Source: Smithella sp. (GTDB lineage Bacteria; Desulfobacterota; Syntrophia; Syntrophales; Smithellaceae). Taken from it: 64,000 bases of DNA. A model generated the notes under the pieces. The model was not told the DNA's origin. It saw only the letters and a list, made by a program, of their open reading frames with translations, and searched no databases. Both the position numbers and the translations under genes were made by a program. The stretch spans positions 1-64,000 of the forward strand of contig JAGPFC010000003.1 of the NCBI GenBank assembly GCA_018056685.1, written 5' to 3'. Below, piece by piece: positions 45,862 through 55,185 of the stretch (the first letter of the stretch is position 1; every line of letters begins with the position of its first letter).

Positions 45862-46589
45862 AAGAACGTTTGCAGAAAATAATTGCCACGGCCGGTGTTG
45901 CGTCCCGGCGTCACGCTGAAAAACTGATCACCGAAGGGCGCGTCAGCGTCAACAATGTTGTGGTGGATAAACTCGGCGAGAAAGCTGATGCCGAAAAAGA
46001 TGTCATCCGCATTGACGGCAATATTATTTCCACTGAGAAAACAAAATATTATATAGCCCTGAACAAGCCCGCCGGCTTTGTCACCACCCTTCATGATCCC
46101 CAGAACAGGCCGACCATCGTTGATTTATTAAGAGATGTGCCCGAAAGAGTCTATCCCGTGGGCCGGCTGGATTATGATTCCAGAGGCCTGCTGCTTTTAA
46201 CCAATGACGGTGATTTCGCTCAAAAAATTCAGCATCCGCGTTTTCAGAAGCCGAAAGTTTACAAAGTTAAAATTCAGGGGCGTCTGTCCAAAGAACAGTT
46301 AACGCAGCTGATCCGGGGCGTCAAGCTTGATGATGGACTGTTCAAACCGGAAAATCTAAGAATTGAAAAATACAACGATAAGAGCACCTGGCTGCGGCTG
46401 ACGTTACGGGAGGGAAGAAACAGAATTATCCGCAGGGGGTTTGAGGCCATTGGTTACAGAGTTGCTTCTCTGATGCGCGAGTCCATCGGTAATCTTCAAC
46501 TGGGAACCTTGAAAGAAGGTGACTGGAGACACTTGACAAAAAAGGAAATAAATCAGTTGCTGGATAATCAGACAAGGCAAAAAGAGTAA
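45858..46589 (+). CDS. rluB: 23S rRNA pseudouridine synthase, RluB-type
   Basis: 243 aa of the RsuA/RluB family. An S4 domain comes first (RLQKIIATAGVASRRHAEKL). The catalytic core has VGRLDYDSRGLLLLTNDGD with the essential Asp in RLD, and RNRIIRRGFEAIG near the end. The ScpAB-RluB order is very widely conserved, supporting RluB over RsuA or RluE. Start overlaps scpB by 4 bases (ATGA). Confidence 0.92.
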   Translation: MKERLQKIIATAGVASRRHAEKLITEGRVSVNNVVVDKLGEKADAEKDVIRIDGNIISTEKTKYYIALNKPAGFVTTLHDPQNRPTIVDLLRDVPERVYPVGRLDYDSRGLLLLTNDGDFAQKIQHPRFQKPKVYKVKIQGRLSKEQLTQLIRGVKLDDGLFKPENLRIEKYNDKSTWLRLTLREGRNRIIRRGFEAIGYRVASLMRESIGNLQLGTLKEGDWRHLTKKEINQLLDNQTRQKE

Positions 46590-46597
46590 AAATTTTC

Positions 46598-46626
46598 TTG
46601 ACTTTCGTCCAAAAAATAAATAATAA
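46598..46626 (+). promoter_or_regulatory. Sigma-70-type promoter of the IHF-like gene
   Basis: TTGACT (46598-46603), a 17-base spacer, TAATAA (46621-46626). It is 70 bases before the start codon. Confidence 0.6.
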
Positions 46627-46695
46627 ATTCAACAAAGAAAATTAGAAAATCATATCATCTTGTTATTGGCAGAGGATTCAGTTTTAGGAGGAGCT

Positions 46696-46977
46696 ATGAA
46701 TAAATCCGATCTTATCGAAGCTTTAAGCACTAAATTAAACCTGACAGAAAAAAAGGCTATCGATGTAGTCAATCTCATTTTCAAGGGATTCACCGATGAA
46801 TTAAAGAAAAACGGCCGTATCGAAATCAGAGGCTTCGGCAGTTTTGTGGTGAAGAAATACGGTTCCTATACCGGAAGAAATCCCAAGACCGGCACAAAAA
46901 TTGAGGTTGAACCCAAAAAACTTCCCTTCTTCAAGGTCGGCAAAGAGCTCAAAGTCAGAGTTGACAAGAAAAAATAA
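46696..46977 (+). CDS. ihfB: Integration host factor beta-like / HU-family protein
   Basis: 93 aa. It has the DNABII fold with MNKSDLIEALSTKLNLT, the IEIRGFGSF turn and the beta-arm GRNPKTGTKIEVEPKKLPFF. The IRGFGSF and KLPFFKVGKEL elements are more like IHF beta than HU. The ATG at 46696 has AGGAGG upstream; an in-frame start at 46660 does not. A bidirectional hairpin follows, shared with sodB. Confidence 0.85.
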   Translation: MNKSDLIEALSTKLNLTEKKAIDVVNLIFKGFTDELKKNGRIEIRGFGSFVVKKYGSYTGRNPKTGTKIEVEPKKLPFFKVGKELKVRVDKKK

Positions 46978-47004
46978 CCATCATTACTGTTCTTATGGAT
47001 ATAA

Positions 47005-47033
47005 AAAAGGAGGCATCATCGATGCCTCCTTTT
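47005..47033. terminator. Bidirectional terminator between IHF-like gene and sodB
   Basis: AAAAGGAGGCATC (47005-47017) pairs with GATGCCTCCTTTT, with a 3-base loop. A-run on the left and T-run on the right let it work for both convergent genes. Confidence 0.85.
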
Positions 47034-47061
47034 CCTTGTTCGCAGATATTCTTTTCCAGCT

Positions 47062-47652
47062 TCAACCTAAATTAGCATTCACAAAATCCCAGTTAATCAG
47101 ATTCTCGATTATGGCCGTGAGGTAATCGGGTCTTCTGTTCTGATAATCCAGATAATAGGCGTGTTCCCAGACATCGATGGTTAAAAGCGCTTTCTGACCG
47201 TGCACTATCGGCGTATCTGCGTTGGCCGTCTTGGTGATTTTGAGCTGATCGCCTTCCAGCACCAGCCATGCCCAGCCGCTTCCGAACTGAGTGGCTCCTG
47301 CATTTTTTAATTCTTCGACAAATTTATCATAGCTTCCCCATGTGGCATTAATTTTTTCGGCGATCTTGCCGGCGGGTGTACCTCCTCCTTTTTTCAGGCA
47401 TTGCCAGTAAAAAGAGTGATTCCATATTTGGGCGGCATTATTGAAAATACCGGCCTTCGCTGCGTCCTTGGCGGCGATCTGAATAATTTCTTCCAGTGAT
47501 TTTGTTTCCAACTCTGTGCCCGCGATCAGTTTGTTGAGATTATCCACATAGGCTTTGTGGTGTTTGCCATGATGGAAATCCAGGGTGTTGGCGCTGATCA
47601 CTGGCGCTAACGCGTCTTTTGCATAGGGCAATTCCGGTAATAATATAGCCAT
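47062..47652 (-). CDS. sodB: Superoxide dismutase, Fe/Mn type
   Basis: 196 aa. The Fe/Mn family ligands are His in LDFHHGKHHKAYVDNLN, the NHSFYWQCL motif and DVWEHAYYLDYQNRR (Asp and His). Fe-type is inferred from overall resemblance to bacterial SodB. The ATG at 47652 is set by AAGGAGGGAG upstream; the frame to 47688 adds only a lysine-rich extension. No signal peptide, so cytoplasmic. Together with the superoxide reductase at 39.3 kb it gives two superoxide defences. Confidence 0.92.
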   Translation of the reverse strand: MAILLPELPYAKDALAPVISANTLDFHHGKHHKAYVDNLNKLIAGTELETKSLEEIIQIAAKDAAKAGIFNNAAQIWNHSFYWQCLKKGGGTPAGKIAEKINATWGSYDKFVEELKNAGATQFGSGWAWLVLEGDQLKITKTANADTPIVHGQKALLTIDVWEHAYYLDYQNRRPDYLTAIIENLINWDFVNANLG

Positions 47653-47713
47653 TTTCTCCCTCCTTTTTTTCTTTTTATAATAGGTCATGTTCGGGGTTTG
47701 TCAAATTTATATT

Positions 47714-48643
47714 TCACTTTTTTTGATGCTCGAAGGCGACAATATGCCGGAAACGGAACTTGAGCCAGTTCATGTAAATCACTGTGAAAACGGCGAAAAT
47801 TAATGAAGGTACGGCAACCTCCGGACTGAAAACGGTCAGGGCGATGCCGCCGGCCAGTCCGCATTCTTTCATGGTTGCCGGCAGGATGAAGGCATTGATC
47901 CGTTCGTCCGATGCTCGAAGATAAAGCCCGATTCTTCTGATGATGAAATAAAAGACGAAAGTGCTGACAAAAGCGATAGCGACGATGATCAGAAGATCGA
48001 CCGACCATTGTAAGAGAAAAGGTCTGCTATTGGCGGTGATGGTGTAAAAGACGATCAACAAGCTGAAATCCATCATCAGATCATCATGTTGATTGATGAT
48101 CCGATCCCATTCATTTTCCACGGCAATGCGGGAAATCAGAAGCGGCAGAACAATCAGACACAGCACCAGCACAATGATATTCCAGTAATTCAGATGCATG
48201 TATTTCAGAAAACATAAGCCGACTAACGGCACAATGATCAGCGCTCCCAGATACGTTCCGGACACCGAGGTGAAAACCTGGTTTTTATTCGTGCGCAATA
48301 AATCACCCATGATGATGATTTCCAGAGACAAAGGCATGGCCGCCACCAGCACCAGACCAATCCATAGTTCCTGTTTCTGAATCAAAAATGCTCCCGCTAA
48401 AATGATAAAATTTCCCAGAACGATATAATTCATGATGTTGCTCTGCAGGGAGGAGAATAAAAGCGTGCGCAGGTGATGAAAAAAACCATGGGGAAACCTC
48501 AAGAGCGTAATGGTGATGCCGGCCATCAACGCGGGCAGGATCAGAAAAATTCCCGCTTGTGCGCCTTGAGGAATGGTAAGGCCGAGAATCAACGCGAGCA
48601 GAAAAATGATGCTGGAACGATAGGCCCGTAAAGGGAAAGCCAT
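47714..48643 (-). CDS. SBF/BASS-like membrane transporter
   Basis: 309 aa with nine or ten hydrophobic helices and no catalytic motif. The pattern LPATMKECGLAGGIALTVF in the C-terminal half and the discontinuous helices resemble sodium/bile-acid symporter-like (BASS) proteins. It sits 3 bases downstream of the metal permease gene in the same direction and may be part of that operon, although the substrate is unknown. No metal ligand motif can be made out. Confidence 0.6.
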   Translation of the reverse strand: MAFPLRAYRSSIIFLLALILGLTIPQGAQAGIFLILPALMAGITITLLRFPHGFFHHLRTLLFSSLQSNIMNYIVLGNFIILAGAFLIQKQELWIGLVLVAAMPLSLEIIIMGDLLRTNKNQVFTSVSGTYLGALIIVPLVGLCFLKYMHLNYWNIIVLVLCLIVLPLLISRIAVENEWDRIINQHDDLMMDFSLLIVFYTITANSRPFLLQWSVDLLIIVAIAFVSTFVFYFIIRRIGLYLRASDERINAFILPATMKECGLAGGIALTVFSPEVAVPSLIFAVFTVIYMNWLKFRFRHIVAFEHQKK

Positions 48644-48646
48644 TGT

Positions 48647-49477
48647 TTACCCCGTTTGAACAGGTAATATTTTTTTAGCTCCGAAAACAAGTAACAGGAA
48701 ACCGATGTTCAGGAGCACTATAGTGCCTCCGGCGGGCAAATTCAACAAAAAAGCCAGCAGAATTCCTAAAATGACCGATAACAGAGAAAAAATAACGGAA
48801 GCAATAATAGTCATTCTGAAGCTCAGAGACAGTTGCAGGGCAATCAACGGAGGCAGAATCAGCATGGCGGAAACGAGCATAATCCCCGCGACTTTCATGG
48901 CCAAAACAGCGCTCACCGCCGTCAGCAGAAAGAGAATCATGTTGATTTTTTTGGTTTTCACGCCCATGGTCTTGGCCAGTTCTTCATCAAAAGTGATGGC
49001 GAGTAAATCATCATAAAAGATGATGACGGTGGCTGCGACAATCAGGAAAACGATGAAAGAGACGAACAGCTCCGCCTGCGTTACGGTTAAGATATTGCCG
49101 AAAAGATAACTGAACAAATCAACATTGTAACCGTTGGACAAACTGACGAGTACAATACCGGCGGCAATGCCGATGGAAGAAACGATGCCGATGGCCGCGT
49201 CTCCCTGAATGCGTTTGGATTGCGTCAATTTAAGAATGGCCAGAGAGGAGATCATGACCAGCGGCAGGGCGGCCAGCGTAATGTACAGGGGGCTGACACC
49301 GATCAGCATCACCACCGCCACGGAACCGAAGGTGATATGCGCCAGGCCGTCACCGATCAGCGAAAAACGGCGCAGAACCAGAAATACGCCCAGAATGGAA
49401 GAAACGGCGGCAATCAACATCCCCGCGAGAAACGCCCTTTGTACAAATTCATAATTGAGAATATGTCCCAGTTCCAT
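48647..49477 (-). CDS. znuB: Zinc/manganese ABC transporter permease (ZnuB-like)
   Basis: ABC-3 family permease of 276 aa with about eight membrane helices. The opening AFLAGMLIAAVSSILGVFLVLRR is split here to AFLAGMLIAAVSS plus LGVFLVLRRFSLIGDGLAH, which contains the conserved Gly-Asp. The family handles Zn2+, Mn2+ or Fe2+. It follows the ATPase gene with a one-base overlap, so it is in a znuA-znuC-znuB order in transcription. Confidence 0.87.
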   Translation of the reverse strand: MELGHILNYEFVQRAFLAGMLIAAVSSILGVFLVLRRFSLIGDGLAHITFGSVAVVMLIGVSPLYITLAALPLVMISSLAILKLTQSKRIQGDAAIGIVSSIGIAAGIVLVSLSNGYNVDLFSYLFGNILTVTQAELFVSFIVFLIVAATVIIFYDDLLAITFDEELAKTMGVKTKKINMILFLLTAVSAVLAMKVAGIMLVSAMLILPPLIALQLSLSFRMTIIASVIFSLLSVILGILLAFLLNLPAGGTIVLLNIGFLLLVFGAKKILPVQTG

Positions 49478-50214
49478 TACGTCTTCATCTCCGTTTTATC
49501 ATGCTGATGACAAATCATGTGCTGACTGTCCGATCCGAAGAAGCCGGTCATATCGGGAGAGCAGCAGAAATCTTCGAACGTTCCGGAGAAAATCACTTTC
49601 TTGTCGAGATAAAGCAGATGACGGGCGTATTTACCGATAATACCCGTATCGTGTGTAATCAGAACCACGGTTGTGCCGTTGCGGTTCATTGCATCGGTGA
49701 TGGAATAGAAAACATCTCTTGTTTCCGGATCCAGGGCTGTGGTCGGTTCATCAAAAATCAGCAGTTCCGGTTTTCTGATTAAAGCGCGGGCCAGCATGAC
49801 TCTCTGCTGTTCGCCGTAGGATAATTCCCCGATCAGTTTTGCGGACAGATGTTCAATGCCCATCAGGCGCAGCGTTTTTTGCAGATCTGCAGCATTTCTT
49901 TTTTTGATGCCCAACTGAACGATTTCCCCGACCGTGCTGGGAAAATGATAATTCAGCGCGTTGATTCGTTGCGGCAAGTAACCGATTTTATCCCACTGAT
50001 TAAAAGTGGACAGCGGCTGGCCGAAAAGAAAAACGGTTCCTTTCGACGGTTGCAGAATGCCCAGAATGTTTTTAATAAGCGTACTCTTGCCGGACCCGTT
50101 GGAACCGGCGATGCCCAGATAATCGCCGTTTTGAATGGTCAGGGAAACGTCGCTGATCACGGCCGTTCCATTATAACAGAAGGTCAAATCATCAACGCGG
50201 ATTACATCGGACAT
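49477..50214 (-). CDS. znuC: Zinc/manganese ABC transporter ATP-binding protein (ZnuC-like)
   Basis: 245 aa. Walker A GSNGSGKSTLIKN, the signature LSYGEQQRVMLARAL and Walker B LLIFDEPTTALD are clear, followed by a switch histidine in VLITHDTG. It overlaps the solute-binding gene by 13 bases. Metal specificity is from context and family only; zinc is the commonest for this arrangement. Confidence 0.9.
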   Translation of the reverse strand: MSDVIRVDDLTFCYNGTAVISDVSLTIQNGDYLGIAGSNGSGKSTLIKNILGILQPSKGTVFLFGQPLSTFNQWDKIGYLPQRINALNYHFPSTVGEIVQLGIKKRNAADLQKTLRLMGIEHLSAKLIGELSYGEQQRVMLARALIRKPELLIFDEPTTALDPETRDVFYSITDAMNRNGTTVVLITHDTGIIGKYARHLLYLDKKVIFSGTFEDFCCSPDMTGFFGSDSQHMICHQHDKTEMKT

Positions 50215-51155
50215 TTCAATCCCTTCTGCAAATTGATCAGGTTTTTTTCCATGATGGAGATGAACGTTTCGCCTGCCTCCATGTCCGCTTTTTTCAAGTC
50301 ATGCCCGTTGTTGAGTTTCAGCAAGCCGGTGCCTGTTTCTCTGGCGATGGTCCGGGCCAGACGGGGATTGCTCATCTCTTCATAATAGACATACGGCACC
50401 TTTCCTTTTTTTATCTGTTCAATCAAGATTAATATCTGATGCGGAGAGGGTTCCGAATCGGCAAAAACGTTGGACGCCGCAATATACTGAAGATTATATT
50501 TCCTGGCCAGATACGCGAAAGCCCAGTGACCGGCGTGCAAAATGGTTTTGGACCGGCAACCGGATAACTGTTTGCGGTATTGCTGATCCAGTGCGGCCAG
50601 TTTCAGTTTGTAGGCGTGAGCGTTTTTCTTGTAATAGTCACTGTTGCGGGAATCTTTCTGAATGAAAGCCTCAGTGATGTTATCCACCATTTTCTGCGCG
50701 TTATCCAGATCCAGCCAGATATGCGGATCAAACCGGGATAAAACTTTGTCATGCTCTTCATAAGTCACCTGTTTTTTGACCTCGTCATCCAGCGGCATCA
50801 AGATCGCGCCGTTTCCCGTTTCCACCGCCATCATATTGGTATTTTTATCGGCGGCCTTGATAATTCTGTAAGCCCATTGTTCAAGCTCGAAATTGGTAAA
50901 AAGAAAAATATCCGCCTTCGTGACTTTGACGATATCTTCAGGTCTCAGTTCGTAATGGTGAGCGTCCGTTCCAGGCGGCAGAAGCATTTTCAGATCGATT
51001 TTGTCTCCGCCGATATGGCGCGCGAAATCATAAACGGGAAAAATAGTGGCGATGACACTAAGCTTCTGATGCGCCTGATTATTTTCTTTGGCCTGCTGAC
51101 AGGAAAGGATAAATATTAAAACAAGCAGCAACAGGCATATTTTTTGTAAATTCAT
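50202..51155 (-). CDS. znuA: Metal-binding ABC transporter lipoprotein (ZnuA-like)
   Basis: 317 aa cluster A-I solute-binding protein. The lipoprotein signal has lipobox FILSC near residue 18. Metal-binding histidines are expected in GTDAHHYELRPED, DPHIWLDLDNAQ and LHAGHWAFAYLA, and the Asp/Glu near the end completes the site. No His-rich loop is seen, so Mn2+ or Zn2+ are both possible. The ATG at 51155 is used; the frame to 51212 is not needed. First gene of the three-gene operon. Confidence 0.87.
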   Translation of the reverse strand: MNLQKICLLLLVLIFILSCQQAKENNQAHQKLSVIATIFPVYDFARHIGGDKIDLKMLLPPGTDAHHYELRPEDIVKVTKADIFLFTNFELEQWAYRIIKAADKNTNMMAVETGNGAILMPLDDEVKKQVTYEEHDKVLSRFDPHIWLDLDNAQKMVDNITEAFIQKDSRNSDYYKKNAHAYKLKLAALDQQYRKQLSGCRSKTILHAGHWAFAYLARKYNLQYIAASNVFADSEPSPHQILILIEQIKKGKVPYVYYEEMSNPRLARTIARETGTGLLKLNNGHDLKKADMEAGETFISIMEKNLINLQKGLKCPM

Positions 51156-51327
51156 CGGTATTCTTCTTTTCTGTTTTTTTAATACTTTTAAGTAATTAAG
51201 CGTAACTATCAAAAATACAAGTGGCTTGCAACAATTATCAGGACCATGTACAGTTTTTAAAAAATATATTGACGGATTCTGTTACTATTGTAAATTATAG
51301 AAAAAAATTGTGAAAGGAGGATTGCTT

Positions 51328-51870
51328 GTGAAACCCATCGGTCCTTTAATGTGGGAACACCGATTGATTGAAAAAATGCTGGTGGCGATGATGCGCCATA
51401 TTGATGAGATAGAGAAGACAAAAAAAGTTAATCCGCTGATTATTGATACAGCCGTTGATTTCATCCGTACCTATGCCGATCGCACGCATCACGGAAAGGA
51501 AGAAGAAATTCTTTTCCGGGATCTGGCTAAAAAAGACCTCACCCCGGAGCTGAAAATAATCATGCAGGAATTGCTCGATGAACATGTCTGGGGCAGGAAG
51601 ACGACTGCCGCTATTGTCGCGGCGAAGGAAAAATATTTACAGGGCGATCAGGAACAACTTTCCGTCATCATCGACCAGGCCCGGCAGTTGGGCAGCTTCT
51701 ATCCCAGGCATATCGAAAAAGAAGACAAACACTTCTTTTATCCCTGCCAGGAATATTTCGACAAGGCAGAACAGACCAAAATGCTGGCCGAATTCTGGGA
51801 ATTCGACCGCACAATGATTCACGAAAAATATAATAAAGTTTTCGAGGAATACTCTGCTCTCAAGCTTTAA
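51328..51870 (+). CDS. Hemerythrin-domain protein
   Basis: 180 aa four-helix diiron-like protein. Ligand candidates are His in MWEHRLIEKM, RTHHGKEEEILF, LDEHVWGRK and PRHIEKEDKHFFYP. Such proteins bind oxygen or nitric oxide or act in iron handling. The start is set at GTG 51328 because AAAGGAGG lies 7 bases before it; an earlier GTG at 51310 overlaps that site. It shares a 4-base overlap with the convergent membrane protein gene. Confidence 0.85.
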   Translation: MKPIGPLMWEHRLIEKMLVAMMRHIDEIEKTKKVNPLIIDTAVDFIRTYADRTHHGKEEEILFRDLAKKDLTPELKIIMQELLDEHVWGRKTTAAIVAAKEKYLQGDQEQLSVIIDQARQLGSFYPRHIEKEDKHFFYPCQEYFDKAEQTKMLAEFWEFDRTMIHEKYNKVFEEYSALKL

Positions 51871-52520
51871 TATCTCCAGTCCCAGAAGCCGAGAGCGAGT
51901 ACATTCATAATAACCGGGACGGCGTATATAATGCCCACCATGGTCAGTTTGGCCTTCATCGATTTCAGGCTGATGACGATTAAGGCATAGAAGAAGAATT
52001 GGAAATAGCCGATAAGGAGAATGAGCCATACGCCCTTGAAGGATAAGTACCAGAAAGGGTATTCCCAGACCAGTTGTCCTCCGACGTTGAGGACGCATTC
52101 GATAAATACGCAAACAACCGTGTAGGCTATTGCCCAGAACCATTTTTCCGGAATCCCCAGGATTTTCTCTTCTTTGCTTTCCGATAGCGTATGATAATAA
52201 ATGATTCCGAGAATAAGAAACATGAATATGATTTCGATATTCCATCCCACCGTTACTCGCAGAGCCGTATCGCCGGGCGTTGTCCAGAAGGCGGACCGCT
52301 GAGTCAGGTGCATCACCCAGCCGTTCCATGTTTCATTGAAGAAATCGGCGCCGAAGACCGTCAGGCCGGCCAGAATCGCGTTCCAGTCGCCGGTGCGTCG
52401 CGCGTCTTTTATCTCCTTGGTGTAAATATAAAAAACAATTGCCAAAAGGGGAATGGCATACCATTTGATCGTGGAAAGATCCCTGAGTCCGATTAAAGCC
52501 TGCTGGGTTGCTTCTGTCAT
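51867..52520 (-). CDS. Conserved membrane protein, six-helix, unknown function
   Basis: 217 aa with six hydrophobic helices. Aromatic-rich loops contain FNETWNGWVMHLTQRSAFW, and a C-terminal segment has WEYPFWYLSFKGVW. I do not recognise the family; similar proteins are frequent in deltaproteobacteria. A GAGG site lies a few bases before the ATG. It converges on the hemerythrin gene. There is no operon partner on its strand within 300 bases. Confidence 0.7.
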   Translation of the reverse strand: MTEATQQALIGLRDLSTIKWYAIPLLAIVFYIYTKEIKDARRTGDWNAILAGLTVFGADFFNETWNGWVMHLTQRSAFWTTPGDTALRVTVGWNIEIIFMFLILGIIYYHTLSESKEEKILGIPEKWFWAIAYTVVCVFIECVLNVGGQLVWEYPFWYLSFKGVWLILLIGYFQFFFYALIVISLKSMKAKLTMVGIIYAVPVIMNVLALGFWDWRY

Positions 52521-52588
52521 AATGACCTCCTCATGAATGGTTGAGAATAGAAATGAAATGCATCAGCAAATCATTTTCTTGTGAAACT

Positions 52589-52674
52589 CCAATTCCGAAA
52601 GCCTATAACCTATCGGCGCAGCGGAATTGGTCAGTTGAACAATCCCGCATGGCGGAGGGTACCCTATTGTACCC
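52589..52674. repeat. Two-hairpin intergenic element
   Basis: First hairpin CCAATTCCG (52589-52597) with CGGAATTGG (52622-52630), 24-base loop. Second hairpin GGGTAC (52657-52662) with GTACCC (52669-52674). They lie in the 282-base gap between the membrane protein and the potassium channel. Whether this is one element or two unrelated palindromes cannot be decided here. Confidence 0.5.
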
Positions 52675-52802
52675 ATGATTCAGCTATCATGTTGCCAGAT
52701 GGTCTTTATTATATTATAATGCGCCGCAATTCCAAAGCAGTACTTTTCGATATCTTAACAACCGGAAAAACGCGGAAGCAGCGCGGAGGAGAATAAAAAC
52801 TT

Positions 52803-53801
52803 TTGATTTTCACCATCAGAATAAAAATCGCCCTGATCATTTTATTAACCATCATCATCATCGGTACCGTCGGTTTTCATATCATCGAGGGGTGGAGTTT
52901 TGTTGATTCTTTTTATTTATGTATGGCAACGTTGTCCACGGTTGGTTATGGCGATTTTGTTCCCGCGTCAACAGCCGGTAAACTGTTTGCGGTTTTTGTG
53001 ATTATTTTCGGCGTGGGCATGATGTTCTACACACTGGTGCTGATAGCCGAGACATTCATTGAAGGTCGTTTACGCTATGTGTTAGGGGGAGGTAAATTGG
53101 AAAGAATAATCGAGAAGATGCACAATCATTACATCATTTGCGGCGGCGGCCGGATCGGTTTTTTAATCTGCCGCGAGCTGATGGCCGGAAAAGTTCCCTG
53201 TCTGATCATTGATAACCATCCCGATGTGATTCAGAAGGCGCAGGACGAGGGATTTATTTACTGCAAGGGAGACGCGACACAGGATAAAGTCCTGCTGGCA
53301 GCCGGCATCAAACGCGCCAAAGGCATTATCTGTGTTCTGCCGTCCGACGCGGAAAATCTTTACGTCATTCTGACCGCCAAGGAACTTAATCAGAAAATTT
53401 ATATTATGGCGCGCTCCGAAGAAGAGGAATCGGAACACCGGTTGCTTCGGGCGGGAGCGGACAAGGTCATGTCGCCTTATACCCTGGGTGGCGTGCGCAT
53501 GGCAATGGCCATTATGCGCCCGGCCATGCTGGATTTCATTGAAATTACCACCAGCCGCCAGAGTCTGGAATTAAGGATGGAAGAAATTTCCATTGGCAAA
53601 AATTCTCACTTGGTTGCCAAAACTTTGGAGGATTCGGGCATACGCAAGCAATTCGGCCTGATCATCGTTGCCGTAAAAAAAGAATCCGGAAAAATGATGT
53701 TCAATCCGCTGGCCAGTTACATTATCGAAGCAGGCGACCGGTTAATCGCGATGGGTGAGGATGAAAACGTCAAACAGTTCGCGCAGTCCTGCACGGAATA
53801 A
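52803..53801 (+). CDS. Potassium channel with RCK (TrkA-N and TrkA-C) domains
   Basis: 332 aa. Two membrane helices flank the pore with the selectivity filter TVGYGD. A TrkA-N Rossmann domain (IICGGGRIGFLICREL) and a TrkA-C domain follow, as in MthK-type channels, so K+ flux is likely gated by NAD(H) or a divalent ion. The start is TTG at 52803. It ends 11 bases before the next lipoprotein gene. Confidence 0.9.
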   Translation: MIFTIRIKIALIILLTIIIIGTVGFHIIEGWSFVDSFYLCMATLSTVGYGDFVPASTAGKLFAVFVIIFGVGMMFYTLVLIAETFIEGRLRYVLGGGKLERIIEKMHNHYIICGGGRIGFLICRELMAGKVPCLIIDNHPDVIQKAQDEGFIYCKGDATQDKVLLAAGIKRAKGIICVLPSDAENLYVILTAKELNQKIYIMARSEEEESEHRLLRAGADKVMSPYTLGGVRMAMAIMRPAMLDFIEITTSRQSLELRMEEISIGKNSHLVAKTLEDSGIRKQFGLIIVAVKKESGKMMFNPLASYIIEAGDRLIAMGEDENVKQFAQSCTE

Positions 53802-53812
53802 AAAAGGAGATC

Positions 53813-54499
53813 ATGATGAAAAGAAAAAGTTTACGAAGAACAGGAATATGGGGGACGCTGTTATTGATACTGATTTTTTCAGGGTGTGCCTCGAACCTTT
53901 ACAGCATCAACCTCTACTATGACGGAGCCAAAGCTGCTATTCCGGCATATCTGCAAAACAGCGGCAAAGCAGCCGGTACGGATATCGCGGTCGCTGAATT
54001 TACCGATATACGTCAGATCGATGACCGGCTCGTCATCGGACATGTGGTGAAGGCAAACGGATCAAAATATCCGGTGTTCCCCAAAAATATTCCGGTGACA
54101 AAATCCATTGCCCACGGCATCAAAAATTATTTGAAGAAAGCCGGCTATAACGTGACCGACAAACTGGAACAATGGAATGTGAGGGGAAAAAGTATTGCGT
54201 CCGGAGATGCCCGGATGCTGATTGGCGGCAGCATCGACGAAATGGAAATACAGTGCCGGAAAGGTTATCTCACCAATACGTATGCGGGCAATCTGAAGTT
54301 GACCGTTTTCTTCGCCGACATGGCCAGCGGGAAAATATTGCACAGAACTCAGGTGGAGAGCAAATACTCCCGCGAGCATCTTTTGTTTTCAGAAAATATT
54401 CTGACCGAGCAGGCCGACATTGTTCTGGCTGATGCCATTGAGAAATTGTTTGAAGATCAAGTTGTAGCCCAAAAACTTAAAGCGGCTCTGGGAAAATAA
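53813..54499 (+). CDS. Lipoprotein of unknown function
   Basis: 228 aa. N-terminal signal with lipobox FSGC near residue 24. The mature part is alpha/beta with DIAVAEFTDIRQIDDR, MLIGGSIDEMEI and a helix-rich end, vaguely like YajG or other outer-membrane-assembly lipoproteins. It follows the K+ channel by 11 bases; a functional link is not evident. An AGGAGATC site precedes the ATG. Confidence 0.7.
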   Translation: MMKRKSLRRTGIWGTLLLILIFSGCASNLYSINLYYDGAKAAIPAYLQNSGKAAGTDIAVAEFTDIRQIDDRLVIGHVVKANGSKYPVFPKNIPVTKSIAHGIKNYLKKAGYNVTDKLEQWNVRGKSIASGDARMLIGGSIDEMEIQCRKGYLTNTYAGNLKLTVFFADMASGKILHRTQVESKYSREHLLFSENILTEQADIVLADAIEKLFEDQVVAQKLKAALGK

Positions 54500-54615
54500 A
54501 ATATATCTTTAGCGTTAATGGTTTTAACATCCCTTTTTCTTCAAGAGGGATTGAAGGCAATTTTATTATATCAAACCGCAACAATACGGTGCATGTCCGA
54601 AGGGAAATTGAGTAT

Positions 54616-55161
54616 ATGGAAGCCATCCGGAAATGGATTATCAACCAGATATACAAGGTTGTGACGGGTTCAAGAAGAATGCGGATGCTCATGACTCCCC
54701 TGTTAGGATTTATTTTTTTCTCCATCGTCCTGTCCCTGATTCTTTCCTCTTTTTATCTGGACCGTTACTTCGGATTCGCTCCATTTTTTGCAAAACCATT
54801 GCGCGTGGCAATCTCTTTGCCTTTTCTGATTGCGGGAGCGTACTTATGGCTATGGAGCGCGGGCCTTTTCTTCAAAAGAAAAGGAACGCCCGTGCCGGTC
54901 AATCCTCCGCCGAAACTCATTACCGATGGTCCTTACGCGTATTCCAGAAACCCGATGATGACCGGTCTTTTTATGGTCATGGCCGGTATTGGCATCTTTT
55001 TCGGATCGATAACGCTTACCTTCGTCATGACACCGCTTTTTGTTTTAATGAGCGTTCTTGAATTCAAAAATATCGAAGAACCGGAACTGGAGAAGCGTTT
55101 TGGAAACGAATATACGAAATATAAAGAAAAGACTCCCATCATTATTCCGCGGATTCACTGA
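54616..55161 (+). CDS. Isoprenylcysteine carboxyl methyltransferase-like (ICMT/PEMT) membrane protein
   Basis: 181 aa with four hydrophobic segments. The characteristic C-terminal motif GPYAYSRNPMMTGL with a later EEPELEKRFGNEYTKYKE places it in the ICMT/PEMT family of SAM-dependent membrane methyltransferases. The methylated substrate is unknown. The ATG at 54616 is used; a GTG at 54589 in frame is possible. Confidence 0.8.
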   Translation: MEAIRKWIINQIYKVVTGSRRMRMLMTPLLGFIFFSIVLSLILSSFYLDRYFGFAPFFAKPLRVAISLPFLIAGAYLWLWSAGLFFKRKGTPVPVNPPPKLITDGPYAYSRNPMMTGLFMVMAGIGIFFGSITLTFVMTPLFVLMSVLEFKNIEEPELEKRFGNEYTKYKEKTPIIIPRIH

Positions 55162-55185
55162 AAATATTTAAAAGGAGATGCGGTT

